From Macrocystis pyrifera (lineage: Eukaryota > Sar > Phaeophyceae > Laminariales > Laminariaceae): a DNA stretch of 64,000 nt. Made by a program: the position numbers and the translations under genes. Under the pieces are notes generated by a model, which had not been told where the DNA came from, made no database searches, and worked only from the letters and a program-made list of their open reading frames with translations. The stretch is from positions 1,012,501-1,076,500 of the forward strand of contig JASSKH010000043.1 of the NCBI GenBank assembly GCA_031763025.1. Direction: 5' to 3'. Positions 1-12,600 of the stretch are shown here, piece by piece. Position 1 is the first letter of the stretch. Every line of letters begins with the position of its first letter.

Positions 1-488
1 CAGAAAAAAAAAAACTACTGTACTCCTCTGCTGCTGTTGCTCTGAGCAGCAGTGCAGTTCTCACAGCCTATCGAGAGGACAGCAGTACGCATGTGCCTGC
101 TGTCGCCACCGTTTGCCTGCGCCACCATCACGCACCGCCGTCTCTGCTGTTGTTGTTCAAGCTGTGCGGTTGATATTTTGGATCGACAAGCTCGTCACAA
201 TTTCATTGACGTATGCAGTGGACCGAAAAGCTGCGTCACAGCAGCAGGGTGTCCCCTGCAACCACATGAGAGCACAGCACTAGTAGTAGCAGTATAGTTC
301 CTGTGGTCGTCCATTGCCTCCACACCATATACACCGCCTATATCTTGCTGTGCAAACGTTGCTCGATCGGCATGGAGGCGGACGAAAATCGACTGAAACG
401 CCTCAAAATCGTTTAATTGACAAAAGTTGTCCCTATCCCTAGGAGGTGAGCCTTTTTTTAGGGAAAAGATAAAAAAAATTGGTGTCAT

Positions 489-571
489 GAATCGTGATTT
501 TTTTTGTCGTGAATCACGACAAAAAAATCACGATTCACGACAAAAAATATCACGATTCGTGATTTTTTTTG
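489..571. repeat. Two adjacent AT-rich hairpins
   Basis: A near-perfect palindrome at 489-536 has arms of about 22 bases around the centre GTCGTGAATCACGAC. A second inverted repeat built from the same words (TATCACGATTCGTGAT) follows directly at 537-571. Together they would fold as two stem-loops. The same short words recur near 20425-20470. This could be a MITE remnant or a cruciform-prone spot. There is no coding potential. Confidence 0.7.
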
Positions 572-1854
572 TTCGTTAGGAATGGCCCTAAGGAGGCAAC
601 CGCCACGAGAAAATATTGACCCTGAAAACAACTGAAAACCAAGCTCTTAAGTGAGACGCTACAGGAGATGCGAGCGTTTGGTGAACATTGGTTTGAAGAT
701 GGGCTCCTTGTCGTCAGCGGGAAGACGAAACACGAACTCATAAAGTAATGCTGGTAAAAGGTTGCTCCAGTAGAAATTTACAGCAGGGAGTTTCAGACCG
801 TTTTTGCATTTCGAATACATCGTGATAGCCTGACAATATTTCGCGATCTCGACTATTAAAAGATTAATATCGCGACTTTATCGCGAGCGTATCATAATCG
901 CGAAACGAGATTTACAACATTGCCAAGGGGTTGCGATAGCTCACGGAATAATGATAATAATTGTAGTTTTAGATCTGCCCTGACCTTGTCCACACAGGAC
1001 TGTCACGTGTGCTCCGCACTCACTGGTTGATCAGCACAGCATACCGAGTCTCAAGCTCGAGGCGCTGATACCTCAGCTGATCCGCGGCCTACGTACCCGA
1101 GGGCGCACACTCTGTTCCTGGTGACTGAAGGCCATTCAAGTGAACCAGATTTTCCGTAGTTTCTCCCGCCCATCCACCCCTGTTCGTTCGAAGGTAAGAG
1201 GGAAACATAAGCCACGAAGCGGAATCAGCATGTGAATATATATGTGATGTACGAACGGTCGAAGGCCAGTCGGGTGCTCGATCGTCCGAGAGCGCGCAGA
1301 AGGCTCCTGCCATGAGAAGCATGGGATGTGAAGTAGATGACGACTACGCGGAGTAGTCGGGCTGAAACATAGGTCGGTGTGCGCCCATGAACCCGTCAGT
1401 GCCGTCGGCCGAACCAACCAATGGTAACTCATTTTCAGGTGTAGGTAATAAACGACAGCAGCAGAAACATACCAGGTAGTTCGAAAGATAAACACCAAGG
1501 TGGGTAAATAGTAGATTGAGACTACCCTTCATACGATTAACAGCAGTGCGGAGACCGGAACCTCAATGCGAAACGAAGTACTCAGAGCTACCAGTGCTCC
1601 TGGACCACACACTTCCGTACAGCAGTATAAAATGGAGAGAGAGGCATTTTTCGTTTTTAGTACTATAAAAGCATACCATGTCCAGGGTTGTGAACCGAAA
1701 CAGAAAACATCTTTCCTCGATCTTTTCTTTCGGTCCTCCTTCCCTTCGAAATCAAACATTTATAATTGGCTTCTTTGCAAAACAACGACCGAAACCGAGC
1801 GACACTTACTTTTGACTAATGTACCTATTGTTTCGCATTTAATAATTTTTCAGT

Positions 1855-2095
1855 TTTGCTTTAGGGTCATTCTTATCGGAGAGCTTTTCCCCTTCATAAT
1901 TTCCATATGCTTGCGTAATTTTTCATTTGCCAGATTTTCCTTTTTTTTCAAAATGTAATACATGCCTGTGGAGAATTTCGCCTATAGTGAGAGAACGCCT
2001 ACGCACCTCGATGATATGTATCTCCAATTAATTTCAAACTTTGGAATTTTTGGAAAAATAGTTCTCGGATAAGAATGAGCCTTACATATTAGTGT
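1855..2095 (+). repeat. Diverged direct repeat, copy 1
   Basis: This stretch aligns by eye with 6128-6378 through shared blocks such as TTTCCATATG, GAGAATTTC / GAAGAATTTC and AACTTTGGAATTTTTGGAAAAA against AGTTTGGAAATTCTGGAAAAA, ending in TAAGAATG(A/G)(A/G)CC. The blocks are collinear. It is probably an old dispersed element or an ancient segmental duplication. Confidence 0.5.
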
Positions 2096-5000
2096 ATCAA
2101 TCAGCTTTTTTAGGGTATACAACGACCCTGACGGGAACCGACCATTTTTTTTAAATGATAAAACGGAGAATAGACAGAGCCGGCTTGCGTTTTCGGTTCA
2201 CAACCAAGCCTGGCCGCACTACTGCTGCTGCTGTAATGCGGGACCCACGCACACTCTACTTTCTGCCACGGTGCAGCGCAGTGTAGGTCGTTGTTGTCTT
2301 ATCAACTTGACAAGAACATCGAAAAACAGCTATTGTGGGTAACTATGCCTCACGAGGAGATCATTCAGTCATTTTCGCAGCTTTTCTGATCGGAAGCACT
2401 GATGCTGGGAAGTGGTTAGTTATTCCGTGGTTAGTTATTCCGTCTCATATTGGTTACAACCGTTCGGAAGTACATATTTTCTGATTATATAGGCATCGAA
2501 AGCATCTCAATTTTATAGGACCGTATTGTTTCTTGATGCATAGTTGTAGCTGTCCCTCTGATTTTCATATTGGTTTCGAACCTTTGAGCCTGGCTTTCTC
2601 AACAGGATATATACAGGACTCCCGACGGTACCGTAGCAGCCAGCCTTCACTATCCGTACTAACTCTGTAACTTGACCCTCGTGAGCCCTTGCTTACTGGG
2701 ACGCGGTTTCTCTTGGATGTTATTGAGTCGCGAGCGTCGCGACAGCCGGCGTAAAATCGCACGTACGTGCTAGGCTATTCGGATTTGCACGTAAAAACAG
2801 AACAAGAAAAACACAGATGGCTCATTGGAAACCCCGCATTTTCAAATCGTTCACGTTCGACGTAGCAGCAGCACAGCATCACACAGCCACCTCGCTAGCT
2901 AGACCACACTAGGCACACACGGCACCTACACCACACGCCACTGCAGACAAGCAGTAGTCGCGAAGTAAGAAGACCTTGGGCTGGATCTGGACGATTGGGC
3001 GCCCGACGAATAAACCAAGACACGCATGGGTCACAAGGTTCTTATCGGTGCGGCGTGTGGAAACGATCGGTTGGCCCATACAAATCGCCATGGGCAAGAA
3101 ACGAAAATATGTTAAAATCAAAACCAACCCAAGGACGAATCCGCACTATTTTCAACGCTTTCACAGTGCCTATACAAATACCCAGTACACACGGCGCGCA
3201 AAATGGCCAGTAGGTGTCGAGGCACATTGCAGCCCCGGGGGGCCCTCATCGCGACCGTCGGGGCGAACAGGGAGGGGAACTACATTTGGTCTAGCGCCTA
3301 GAACCATGCACTTACTCAGAGTACGAGACGACCCACAACTCATCCAGCTACTGCTGATATATATGTATTTTCTGGTAGGTCATGCTAGCCGTGGAAATTG
3401 TGCCTGGTACCACGGTAATAGTCCGCCGTCGTTCCGAGGTGCTTGGCATGAAGCCCGGACCCAGTGGCGTGTATGTTTCCCCGCCCAACGTGCCAGGTAC
3501 TCATCACCTTGGGCCACTCCTGCTGAACGTACCAAACGATTCATGTGGGACGATCAACCAAGTCTCTACGCTGTCAAATACATTAGAGCGCCCTCGAGCA
3601 AGATTACAGCATCATCCATTATCACTCACTGGTCCAACGAAGGTGGGCACATGCAAAACTGTATTAATCACTGCTGCTGCTATGGCTTACACGCGTACGA
3701 TCTCGTCCAGCTGTAAACACGAGACGGTGCTTACCGATGTTTTCTCTGCCAAATTTTACAATTTTCCGTCTGAAAATTTGTGTAACCATTCTTCAAAGTA
3801 CATACCGACACGACGCTAATTGTAATTTGTTTTTTTTTTTCGGTGACGGGGGGGGGGGTTGGTCGTTTCAAGAATCACACTATCGGCGTTTCGGCGGAAA
3901 AGCACGGGACCTTGATATCGAACAAGGAAATGGAATTTTAAGTCGCTAATCGCCACACCAAATTTAGCGGATAGTGTCCACATCACATTCTTTGATTATG
4001 TTAGTGTCGTCATCGAATAAGTATCACGAGTATCATTCGCGTTGCTCGTCTCCACTCTCAAGTAGTCGAATGGTGGTGGTGCGTCAAGTGTGGGGAGGGG
4101 ATGATCGCCCGATAAGCTGCTATCCCCGGAGTTTCCATGGTAAATCAACAGGTACCGAAAAAAAGTCGCGAGAAACTTGTCCGCGAACAAATGACCCAAC
4201 TGCTAACAGAAACGCATGGTACTAGAACCACATATGTGAAGAACCGAAACCAAAATAGCCTGTCGGAGACAACAGCGGTGGGCAACCGACACCCCTGCTA
4301 CTGAAACCACAACCATCAATGATAGACCGAGCCTAGCAGAGGAAGAAAAGACCGGAACCCGCCATTAGAAACAGATAACATTCTACACAAGGCAGAATGC
4401 AACTATGTTGAACCTGTCCACTCCGATAAGTTTTGACAGCGAAAAACACACCGGAAAAGAAATCTGCTCAATCACCGAATGCGTAGAGTATAAAACCCGT
4501 CTGAAAGGCAAGAAAAATGGACAGGGGGTGTGAACCCACAACACGCAAGCTCCGAAACGAGCATGTATCGAGCTCCGGCCGTGTCGTCCGAGATCAACAT
4601 GACAAAGCCAAACCCCACACCCAGAAACCCCGAAAAAAAACAAAATATGTACAAACAACGTCAGGAAAAACACGTACCAAGACTAAAAGATTAAAAAAAT
4701 GGCAACAGAGTTCAACGACGACACGTAAGGAAAAACGAAACGATGCAACCAGCGAATCACGGGCAATGGGCTGCAGCACACCGCGAGGATTGGAAAGACG
4801 TACGAAAAAAACTCCGGACAGGAAGGACGACGGCCTCCTCGTTGGAAGCACAGATTACGAACTCAGACGAGATAAACTCTAGTAGAGCGAGAACCGAAAG
4901 GCGGGGGATAATACACTTCCAGAGACGCGGAACCACAACACATGTAAATATGGCCGGGCAGTTCCGCCAGAGTTATCGGCAGTAAAGACAAGAGTTCAAA

Positions 5001-6127
5001 CCACAAGCGCGAAAGGCATGCGGATAGTGCGCACGTCATACTTTGTGATAGGCAATGAATGAAGGCGGGTTGAAAATTATGACTATTTCTTCATGCTTCC
5101 TCCAGGGAGGTTCACGACGAGAATCAGCGTCATCCGTAGTGCAAGGGTTAGACCGCTTCGAATGGCAGGTCGCTCGTGAGAGATAGAGCAACTGGAGAAG
5201 GTCCGGTCGGGTCGAGGCTGTTGTTTGGACGGAGGATGTCATCCGGCGTGACAAGCCTGCTAGAAACTTACCCCTGTCGTCTCGACAAGCGGAGCATGTG
5301 CTGTCACAGCACAATCGCTGTGGTTCGCATGCCAAGACGACCAGCGTTCGAAGGTCGTCCTGTTATGCTCGATTTATAGTCTGGAAAGAACAGACTGTCC
5401 GAACAATCCCCAGATTTGTCAACTTGGTACGCAGTTGCGGCAACAGGGGTGGCGGTGTTGTAAAACATCACGATATCTACAGCAATATTCGGGGGGGGGG
5501 GCACAGCTATATACATCGCCTTCTAATAACAATACACCGACCACGCCACCCAGTACGATAGTCGCGAGCGTGTGCTATTAGACCTGCCTGTGGATTGTCT
5601 ACTGCATATAATGTACCCTCCCGATAGGCACGGACCACTTTCGCGAGCAATCGCCTCTCGCCCGACATACGGACAGGTTGATGGTTTCGATGTTGATCAT
5701 TAAGCATCATGGGGGGCACGGTTAGCTAACGTCCCCCCGGAAACAGGCCACACGCTATTACGAGGGACGATAGTAAATAGGACCAAACAGTCTTGGTAAA
5801 AATAGGTTGCAATATAAGTTATAGTGTGCAACGTGGGTCCTTTTTACTATGGTCCCCCCCAATAGGTATGTTGCCATGACAACCAGTGCAAGAACAGAAG
5901 TATACTTGTCTCGCACGTCCCCAACGCCGGGCAACTGAGAGGCCAGTCAATGGCTGCAGTACTTGGCGGTTCGGTAGATTATCTACATCAGGGACAATTT
6001 ATCCGCGGGCGTTTTGACGTAGCTCTGTGTTTTTGACCGGCTTCCGGTAACGGGTAAAAACGGCTGCAACAAATCGCGGTTGGACTGCAACAAACTCCGG
6101 TTGATCCGGCTTTCCTCTCGATACGAA

Positions 6128-6378
6128 AGGTCATTTTTGCGAAGACCTTTTTTCATACTTTCCATATGTTTTTTCGCGCAATTGTTTAATCTCCCGGGTT
6201 TTCCTGATATTTTTTCCAATATGTGAAAGCATAACTTTCCTGATTTTTCTGCTTGTGAAGAATTTCACAAATTGTGCACAAGTTGTGACAGAACACCTCC
6301 ATATCTTGATCTATAATATTTCCATAGTTTGGAAATTCTGGAAAAAAAAAAAAAAACTCTGGTAAGAATGGACCACTC
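6128..6378 (+). repeat. Diverged direct repeat, copy 2, just upstream of the transporter start
   Basis: Partner of 1855-2095. It ends about 110 bases before the transporter ATG, so it would lie in the promoter or 5' UTR. It contains a 15-A run. Confidence 0.5.
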
Positions 6379-6488
6379 CTTGAGCTATCCTGTTGTTTTT
6401 CTCGATCTCCCCTTTACGGCTGTAGGTGTCCACTTCTTCTAGGAACACAGTCACAGAGGCTTTCTGTTGACAAGGTAAAATCGGAGAT

Positions 6489-6627
6489 ATGGCTCCGTTT
6501 CCTTTCATGCCTATGGTGGCCATCCTGGCTAGCCTCGTCAGCTACATGATCGTTCAGATGAGCGTCTTCGCCTACGCGGGTTACATGGTGGAGTACTTGG
6601 GCGCCGTTGACGACAAGGACAAGGCCG
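6489..6627 (+). CDS. MFS transporter exon 1 (TM1)
   Basis: ATG at 6489 opens 46 codons plus one base, ending at a GTGAGA donor (6628). It encodes one long hydrophobic helix (VAILASLVSYMIVQMSVFAY) followed by an acidic/basic turn (DDKDKAG). The frame is open back to a stop at 6468-6470, so this ATG is the first available start, although an upstream exon joining at AG 6473-6474 is possible. A second donor at 6649 (GTAAGC) has the same phase. Confidence 0.7.
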
Positions 6628-9600
6628 GTGAGACTGCTAGCACCTGTAGTAAGCGTTTTTTTTCGCAATCAGCCGTTCGTTCTGAAGTTCGTAGGCGGGG
6701 GGGGGGGGGGGGGGCGGAGGAGGATGATGAGGAAATCCCCTACTAATATGCGAAAATTGTATGGTATGCTCAAGGTGCCCCCTTTGGTATGGGCGTGTCA
6801 AGGGTTTTTGTCGGGCCGCTGCGGTAAAGCCCCAATAAAGCAACAAAGCTGGGATGGTACAGAAAATTATCTTCCCTCTCAATCTGCCTGACGATTTCAG
6901 GGTGGGTTACGTTTGGTCGGGAGATCTCGTATCCGAAGTCCAAATTTGCAGTTCTGCTATTCTGATATCCGTTTTTGGGGATTTTTGTTTTTATTCTTGT
7001 ATTGGTATTCTTGTTCTTTCGGGGTTGTGGCGGCCAGTCCTTTGAAATCAGACTTGACTTTGGCGATGATCTATTGCTAGAACAACATCAGACGTATCCC
7101 ATGCCGTCTTACTCGGGGGATAGGCTCCCATGGGAAATTGCAATGTCTTCCGTTCATCCGTATTGTCGCCGTGCACACCCGAAAGCACGACCACTAGTAG
7201 AATCCCCGCCAGAATCCCGCGGGGTCTGCGAGTTCCCGCAGACCCCCTTCTCGAGAAAAAGGGCATGCGTGCACGGTCGTGGGCACCGGCGGCAACTCTT
7301 TTATTGGGATAGGGGGAATACGGGACACTACGAGTACGTGCATGAATCGAAGTCACGGGGCCAGAATAATTGCATCGGAGGCGCTACCGCAACATTAACT
7401 GGTATGAATTATTATTATTTTTATTTTTTTTGCTATTTGCTTTTTTCCATGTTGGACCCTTTTTTGTGTCTGTGTGTCTCTGTATCTTATATCATGCTCT
7501 TTGCTTTCTGCTTTTTTTTTTTTTTTCCTTTGCTTTGTCTTCCTTTACTTTTTGTTGTCTATTATTTTCTGTTTTTGCAATCCTGGTGTCCTCGGCAGCT
7601 GAGTAACGAGTTGACAACAAGAACAAGAACAAAGTACGAGCGTAGCTTAGTGACCACAGAACTTGTATCTCTCTAGGACTGAAGAATCGGCACGGACACT
7701 GGTTGTGCCGGATGTCGACGGGTAGAAAGAACGGTTTGATGTGAAGAAAAAAACAACAACAACAACAACAACAACAGCAACAACAACCAGGAACATCAGT
7801 AGGCTCTCGGGGAGAAACGTCTCAGCAGCAGTGGATGTGTAATGCGTGGTGCGGTCGCTTCGTAGACTGTGTGTTGACACAGCAGTCTACTGCACAGGGG
7901 CGACACTTCGAGTGCAGATGCAGCTCAGTGTGTATCTCGGAACGAAGAAACAAAGAAAGATGTCTTGATTACTGACCGACTCCCGGGTCAGGTTTGATGG
8001 TGTAGAAGTGGAGTGAAGACGAAGGGGGCGAGGGCGCGCTCTGTCCACCTTTCAAACGAAGGCGTCTAGAACACTCGAAGATTGGTCTCGAAAATGTTCC
8101 AGAAACCAAGATACTTTCCTCTGGAACCAACTGCCGGTTCTGCAACGATTCACGCCACAAATTCTAGATCTTCTGGAACTGTTCCACAAAGTCTGCAACT
8201 GTTGTTAGAAAGTTTCCAGAATTTGTTCCAGAAACTGCTCTAGAAACTGCTCTAGACACTGTTCTAGAAATCGTCCTCCTCACACGGATTACCAGAAGGC
8301 AGTATCCACATGATGTGTGTCTACTGGACATAAACTAAAGCGTGCTACGCCATACCTCAACACATGAAGTACACGCGGGCCATTCTTGCTGTGTTGCTGC
8401 AATCGAACACAGAGGGGTCACGCGACATGATGCTACTGCTGATACTCATGTACATGATGCGTATCCCCGACATAGGCCTCTCCGCCTAGGTTAGGATTGA
8501 CCATGGTTTGGATACAGCAGTATGTCTGAACATATCTGCGTACCACCTGTGCTAGTTTTCACGTTAAATCGTTCTGTCTACCCGTCGATTTCCAGCACAA
8601 CCAGTGTGCGTGCCAATTCTTCAATCCTAGAGCGATACAAGTTCTGTGGTAACAAACCTACGCCACAGAGATGCAAATACGCCACAGAGATGCTACGTTG
8701 CCACGTATGCAGTAAACACAGTAGACTTTTCAAGGCCAAGTCATCATACTAGATATGACAGGAACGGAATACATATATATATATATTCTGAGAAAGAGAA
8801 AAAGAGAAAGAAAACAAAGAAAATCAAAGCGAACAAACCTAGGGATAAAAAAGGAATAATAAAAAAAAACTGTCGTGCCTCCCCGCAGGGGATGTGGCAG
8901 ACACTTCAAAAGAACCGAGCTAAAGAGAAATCACCACTTTTATCTACTTATAAACAGAGTGAGACTAAGACCCAAGGGAAAAGAACAGGCAAACCAAAGC
9001 ACGAAGCACCCTCCAGATAGCGGCAGCAGTTTGTGGTACGAGTAGCATAGCCAGGTTCCCCGTGCTAGTCCGCCTGGGACATTGCTACCCTGTCTGCCGT
9101 CTCCGGCCAGCGTTCGTCAACTATGTCCCGCCCCTCGGCGTCAGACAATACGAAACAAGCAATGCAGATTCGTCACCCACCTACGCCACGCGACTCATCT
9201 CTTAAGGCATATCAGCAGAAGAAAAGACAACGAACTAAAATATAAACCACCGAGGATCAAGCGCAAAAAGAAAAATGAAGACAAAGGAAGGCCACGTTCG
9301 AACCAGCTGTGCCGGTTGACGGCACGAGTAGAATAGGTATGGTCTACTTCCTAGTCGGCCTGGTGCCGTGCTACCCTGTCTGCCATCTCCTACGTTCGTC
9401 CACCGCCGTTTCCCTTCTACTCGTGTTTCCCCCCCTCCCCGTATTCCCTTTGTCGGATTCCATTTCACTGCTCCTGTAACCCCCCCTCGCCCCATTCCCT
9501 TGGACACCACCCACGGTGGATGCGCGGCGTTGCCAGCACAGCTGTGCCTCATCGTCGTGCTACCTCACCATGAAGCGTTGTGCTGCTTCGAGACCCCCCG

Positions 9601-12600
9601 GTACCACTTCCCCGCCGTTTTTGCTCCAGTGGACCACAGTGCGGTTTCAACTAAAAACACTAAGGGGGCAAGTTCAGTTTAACCCTTCGGCGGCTCGGAA
9701 TTCCATAAGGTCTTCGACTATGCATCTATGCCAACCTAGTCTTAAACTGTCCGCTAGGGCTCGGGGTCTCCCCACCAGCCATCGTCCCGAACAATACCCG
9801 ACTGGGTAATTGCTCACTTTCCTTGTCGTGCCACGGCCCCCCGCGAAGTAGGGCCGCCGTATACGGATGGTCCTTTCCATGTTCTCGCAACGTGTCATCT
9901 TGAGGGTCTTCGCGTACAAGAGGGTGGCGTGGTCAGCACGAAGTCGGTGCTGGAAGTCAATGACTCGCAAAAAGACTTGGTGGTAAGCCGTTCGAAGCTT
10001 CACAAAGGGTTCTGCTCAGAGGGTCCCACATCACACACCTATATCGCAGGTTTTCAATCACCTCGGCTTTCACCTTTCGGACTTTCAGGCTAAGCGGGCC
10101 GGTCGTCCTGTCATACAAGTCCGGGTCGAACCGTTCGAGGCGTGCCCGCATGATACGGATCCGTCGGTCGATTTCGAGCGAGAGGTCAGCGCTTTCGTGG
10201 ATAATGCTGTCTAGGTATAAGAACTAGGCCGTCTGTTCATACCTCTGGCCTGCTGGTTCGATCACGAGCAGTGGTGCGAGGGTTGTCTGGTCATGTGCTC
10301 GTAGAAGCGTTGTCTTTGTCTTCTTTTCCGATATCGTGAGGCCTGCTGCTTCGATGACAACAATCACGATGACTGCCATCATTTTCGCGAGCACTTCAGC
10401 CGAATTCGAGACAATTCGTGCGTCATCGGCGTACGACATGCCCCATACAGCTCTTCGCACGCACGCCAACGGCTCCTGCTCCTCTATTCCGACTACTCCA
10501 GCAACACCGAGTGGGACCAAATCCCTTACAATGGCTTCGTCTTGGCTAAAGCTTACATGTACGACTAAACCGTGTAGCACAGCAGCGAAAAACACGCCGA
10601 ATAGTGAAGGTTATAGCAGGAGGCCTTGCCGCAGCCCCAGCGTGAACTCCAACCACCCCGAGTGCTCGCCGTCATCCGTACGCACGCGAGCCAGTATGCC
10701 TTTGTGGAAATTACGGATAATTGTCAGCATCGCTGTTGGAAGGCCAAGGCGTGTGAGTACCTCCCATAGCAGCCCTCGGTCGACTGGGTTGTACGCTTTT
10801 CGCAGATCGATGAAGCACGCGTACAGGGTTTTTTTCGTCTGTCTTCCGAGTTCTTGCAACCGGTGCACGACGAACAACATATAAATCGTTGATGGTGCGA
10901 GGCGGAAGCCGCACTGTTCCTCCGGGAGTAATTCCTCGGTCTCGCAGTAGTTGCTGAGGCTGGACGCCACGATTTTCAACAAACCTTTGCCTGCGTGGGC
11001 TACAAGCGAAATTCCTCTGTAGTTGTTGCAATCAGTTCGGTCCTCGTTTTGTGAAGGACCTTGATGATCGCGTCTTTCCATTGCTGGGGGACTTCTCCTG
11101 TTACACAAACATTGATATCGATGCTGTCAAAGCACTGGGGGAATGCGGAGTGGTCGATGTTGAGGAGTTCGACCGGGAGACCACCTAGTCCAACATCTTT
11201 CCAATCTCACATCCCCTTAAGTGCTTCCGTCATCTCGCCAGTGGACGGTTCATCTCCGAGCGACAGTTTAAGCGGTTGCGATGGTACATGCTGTGGTTTT
11301 TCCAGTGCTTATCTCGCCGTCGACGCGCCCATGTATGGAGACGGACAGGCTAGAAATAGGTGCCGCGATTTGATCTTAGGCGGTGGCTTAGACCTTCTAC
11401 ATTGGACCTTCTATTTTGCGGTAGACGAGTTAAGGCTACGTGCAAAGCGTGTCACATCACGAGATCCAGCGAGCAAACGCAGAGGTGTTGTCAGCATTCT
11501 AGACTATCTGCTGTACATCACGAGAAAATGAACTCGCAGACACGTGACAGCTCATACAAAATTTGAATATGGGTGTGTTCTTCACATTAACCCGTCCTTT
11601 CTACTCGTCGACATAGAGCACAACCGGTGTCTGTGCTGATTCTTCCATCCCAATGATGTACTAGCTCTTTGTGGTCACGAATCTACAAAGTAAATATAAA
11701 AGGTCATCAAATCACTAAGCAGAGTAGGCACTGCAATGTGATGTCATCGTGAAGAGTGCACAAGGCACGACATAGACACTACTATACGCAAGCGATAAAC
11801 ATCGAAATAAAAAAAATAAAAATAAAAACAGCTCGAAAGAGAACAAAAACGACGAATATGTGGCAGACAATAAAAAATAAGCAAAACAAAGAATGTCAAC
11901 ACATATGAACAGAGTAAGACTAAGAACAATGGAAACAACAGGCTGCACATCAAAAAAATAAAAAGAACCCTCCCAGCAGCCACAGAAGTTTGTGGTACAA
12001 GTCACATGTACAGGTTCTACTTAGACTGCCGTCGGTTAGGCACCTTGCTACCTTGTCTGCCGTCTCTTTCCTTCTTTCGTCAACCGTTCCCCATCCCCGA
12101 CGAGAAGATGCGCAAGGCAGTGCCAATCAACAGAGAAGGCTTGCCATCTTCTCACGAAACAATTCGTATTTCATTAGGACAAGAAGGAAAACATATAGAA
12201 AATCAGAACCACGAAAGCTCCAGGCACGAAAACATAAAAAATAATGAAGAGAAGATCACGTTCAAAGCAGTTGCAGCAGTTGGCGGTACGAGTAGAATAG
12301 ACATGTCCCACTCATACGTTGGCCTGGTGCCTTGCAACCCTGGGTGCTGTCTCTTTTTTTTCATCCATCGCCGTTTCACTTCCACTCTTCTGTCGCCCCC
12401 CCCTACCACCATTCGCTGTATAGGGTTTCCCCCCTTCTCCTCCTGTTGTACTCCCACCCCCCATCCCCTGGGAACCACCCGCAAAAGGTGCGCGGCACTG
12501 CCTACTTGGTTTCGTCTCATCCTCGTGCCTCTTCAGCATGAACCGAGTTTCAAAGACCCGTCGGTATCGCATGCACGCCTTTGTTTACTGATGTAGGCCA

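Larger units (their letters stand above)
1..6488. other. Upstream region without a recognised gene
   Basis: I read both strands and recognise no protein family here. The region holds AT-rich hairpins at 489-571, two overlapping open frames at 2976-3819, a diverged repeat pair (1855-2095 and 6128-6378), a 15-base direct repeat near 2412-2442 and homopolymer runs near 3850 and 5490. The last kilobase may include the promoter and 5' UTR of the transporter that starts at 6489, but no core promoter element could be assigned. Confidence 0.5.

Noticed and set aside
6975-7676. 233-codon frame with a Phe/Leu-rich tail
   Set aside because: It runs through the T-rich LINE 3' UTR and non-coding intron sequence; no motif is present.
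10336-10884. 182-codon + strand frame
   Set aside because: It is the antisense shadow of the LINE-A reverse transcriptase on the minus strand.
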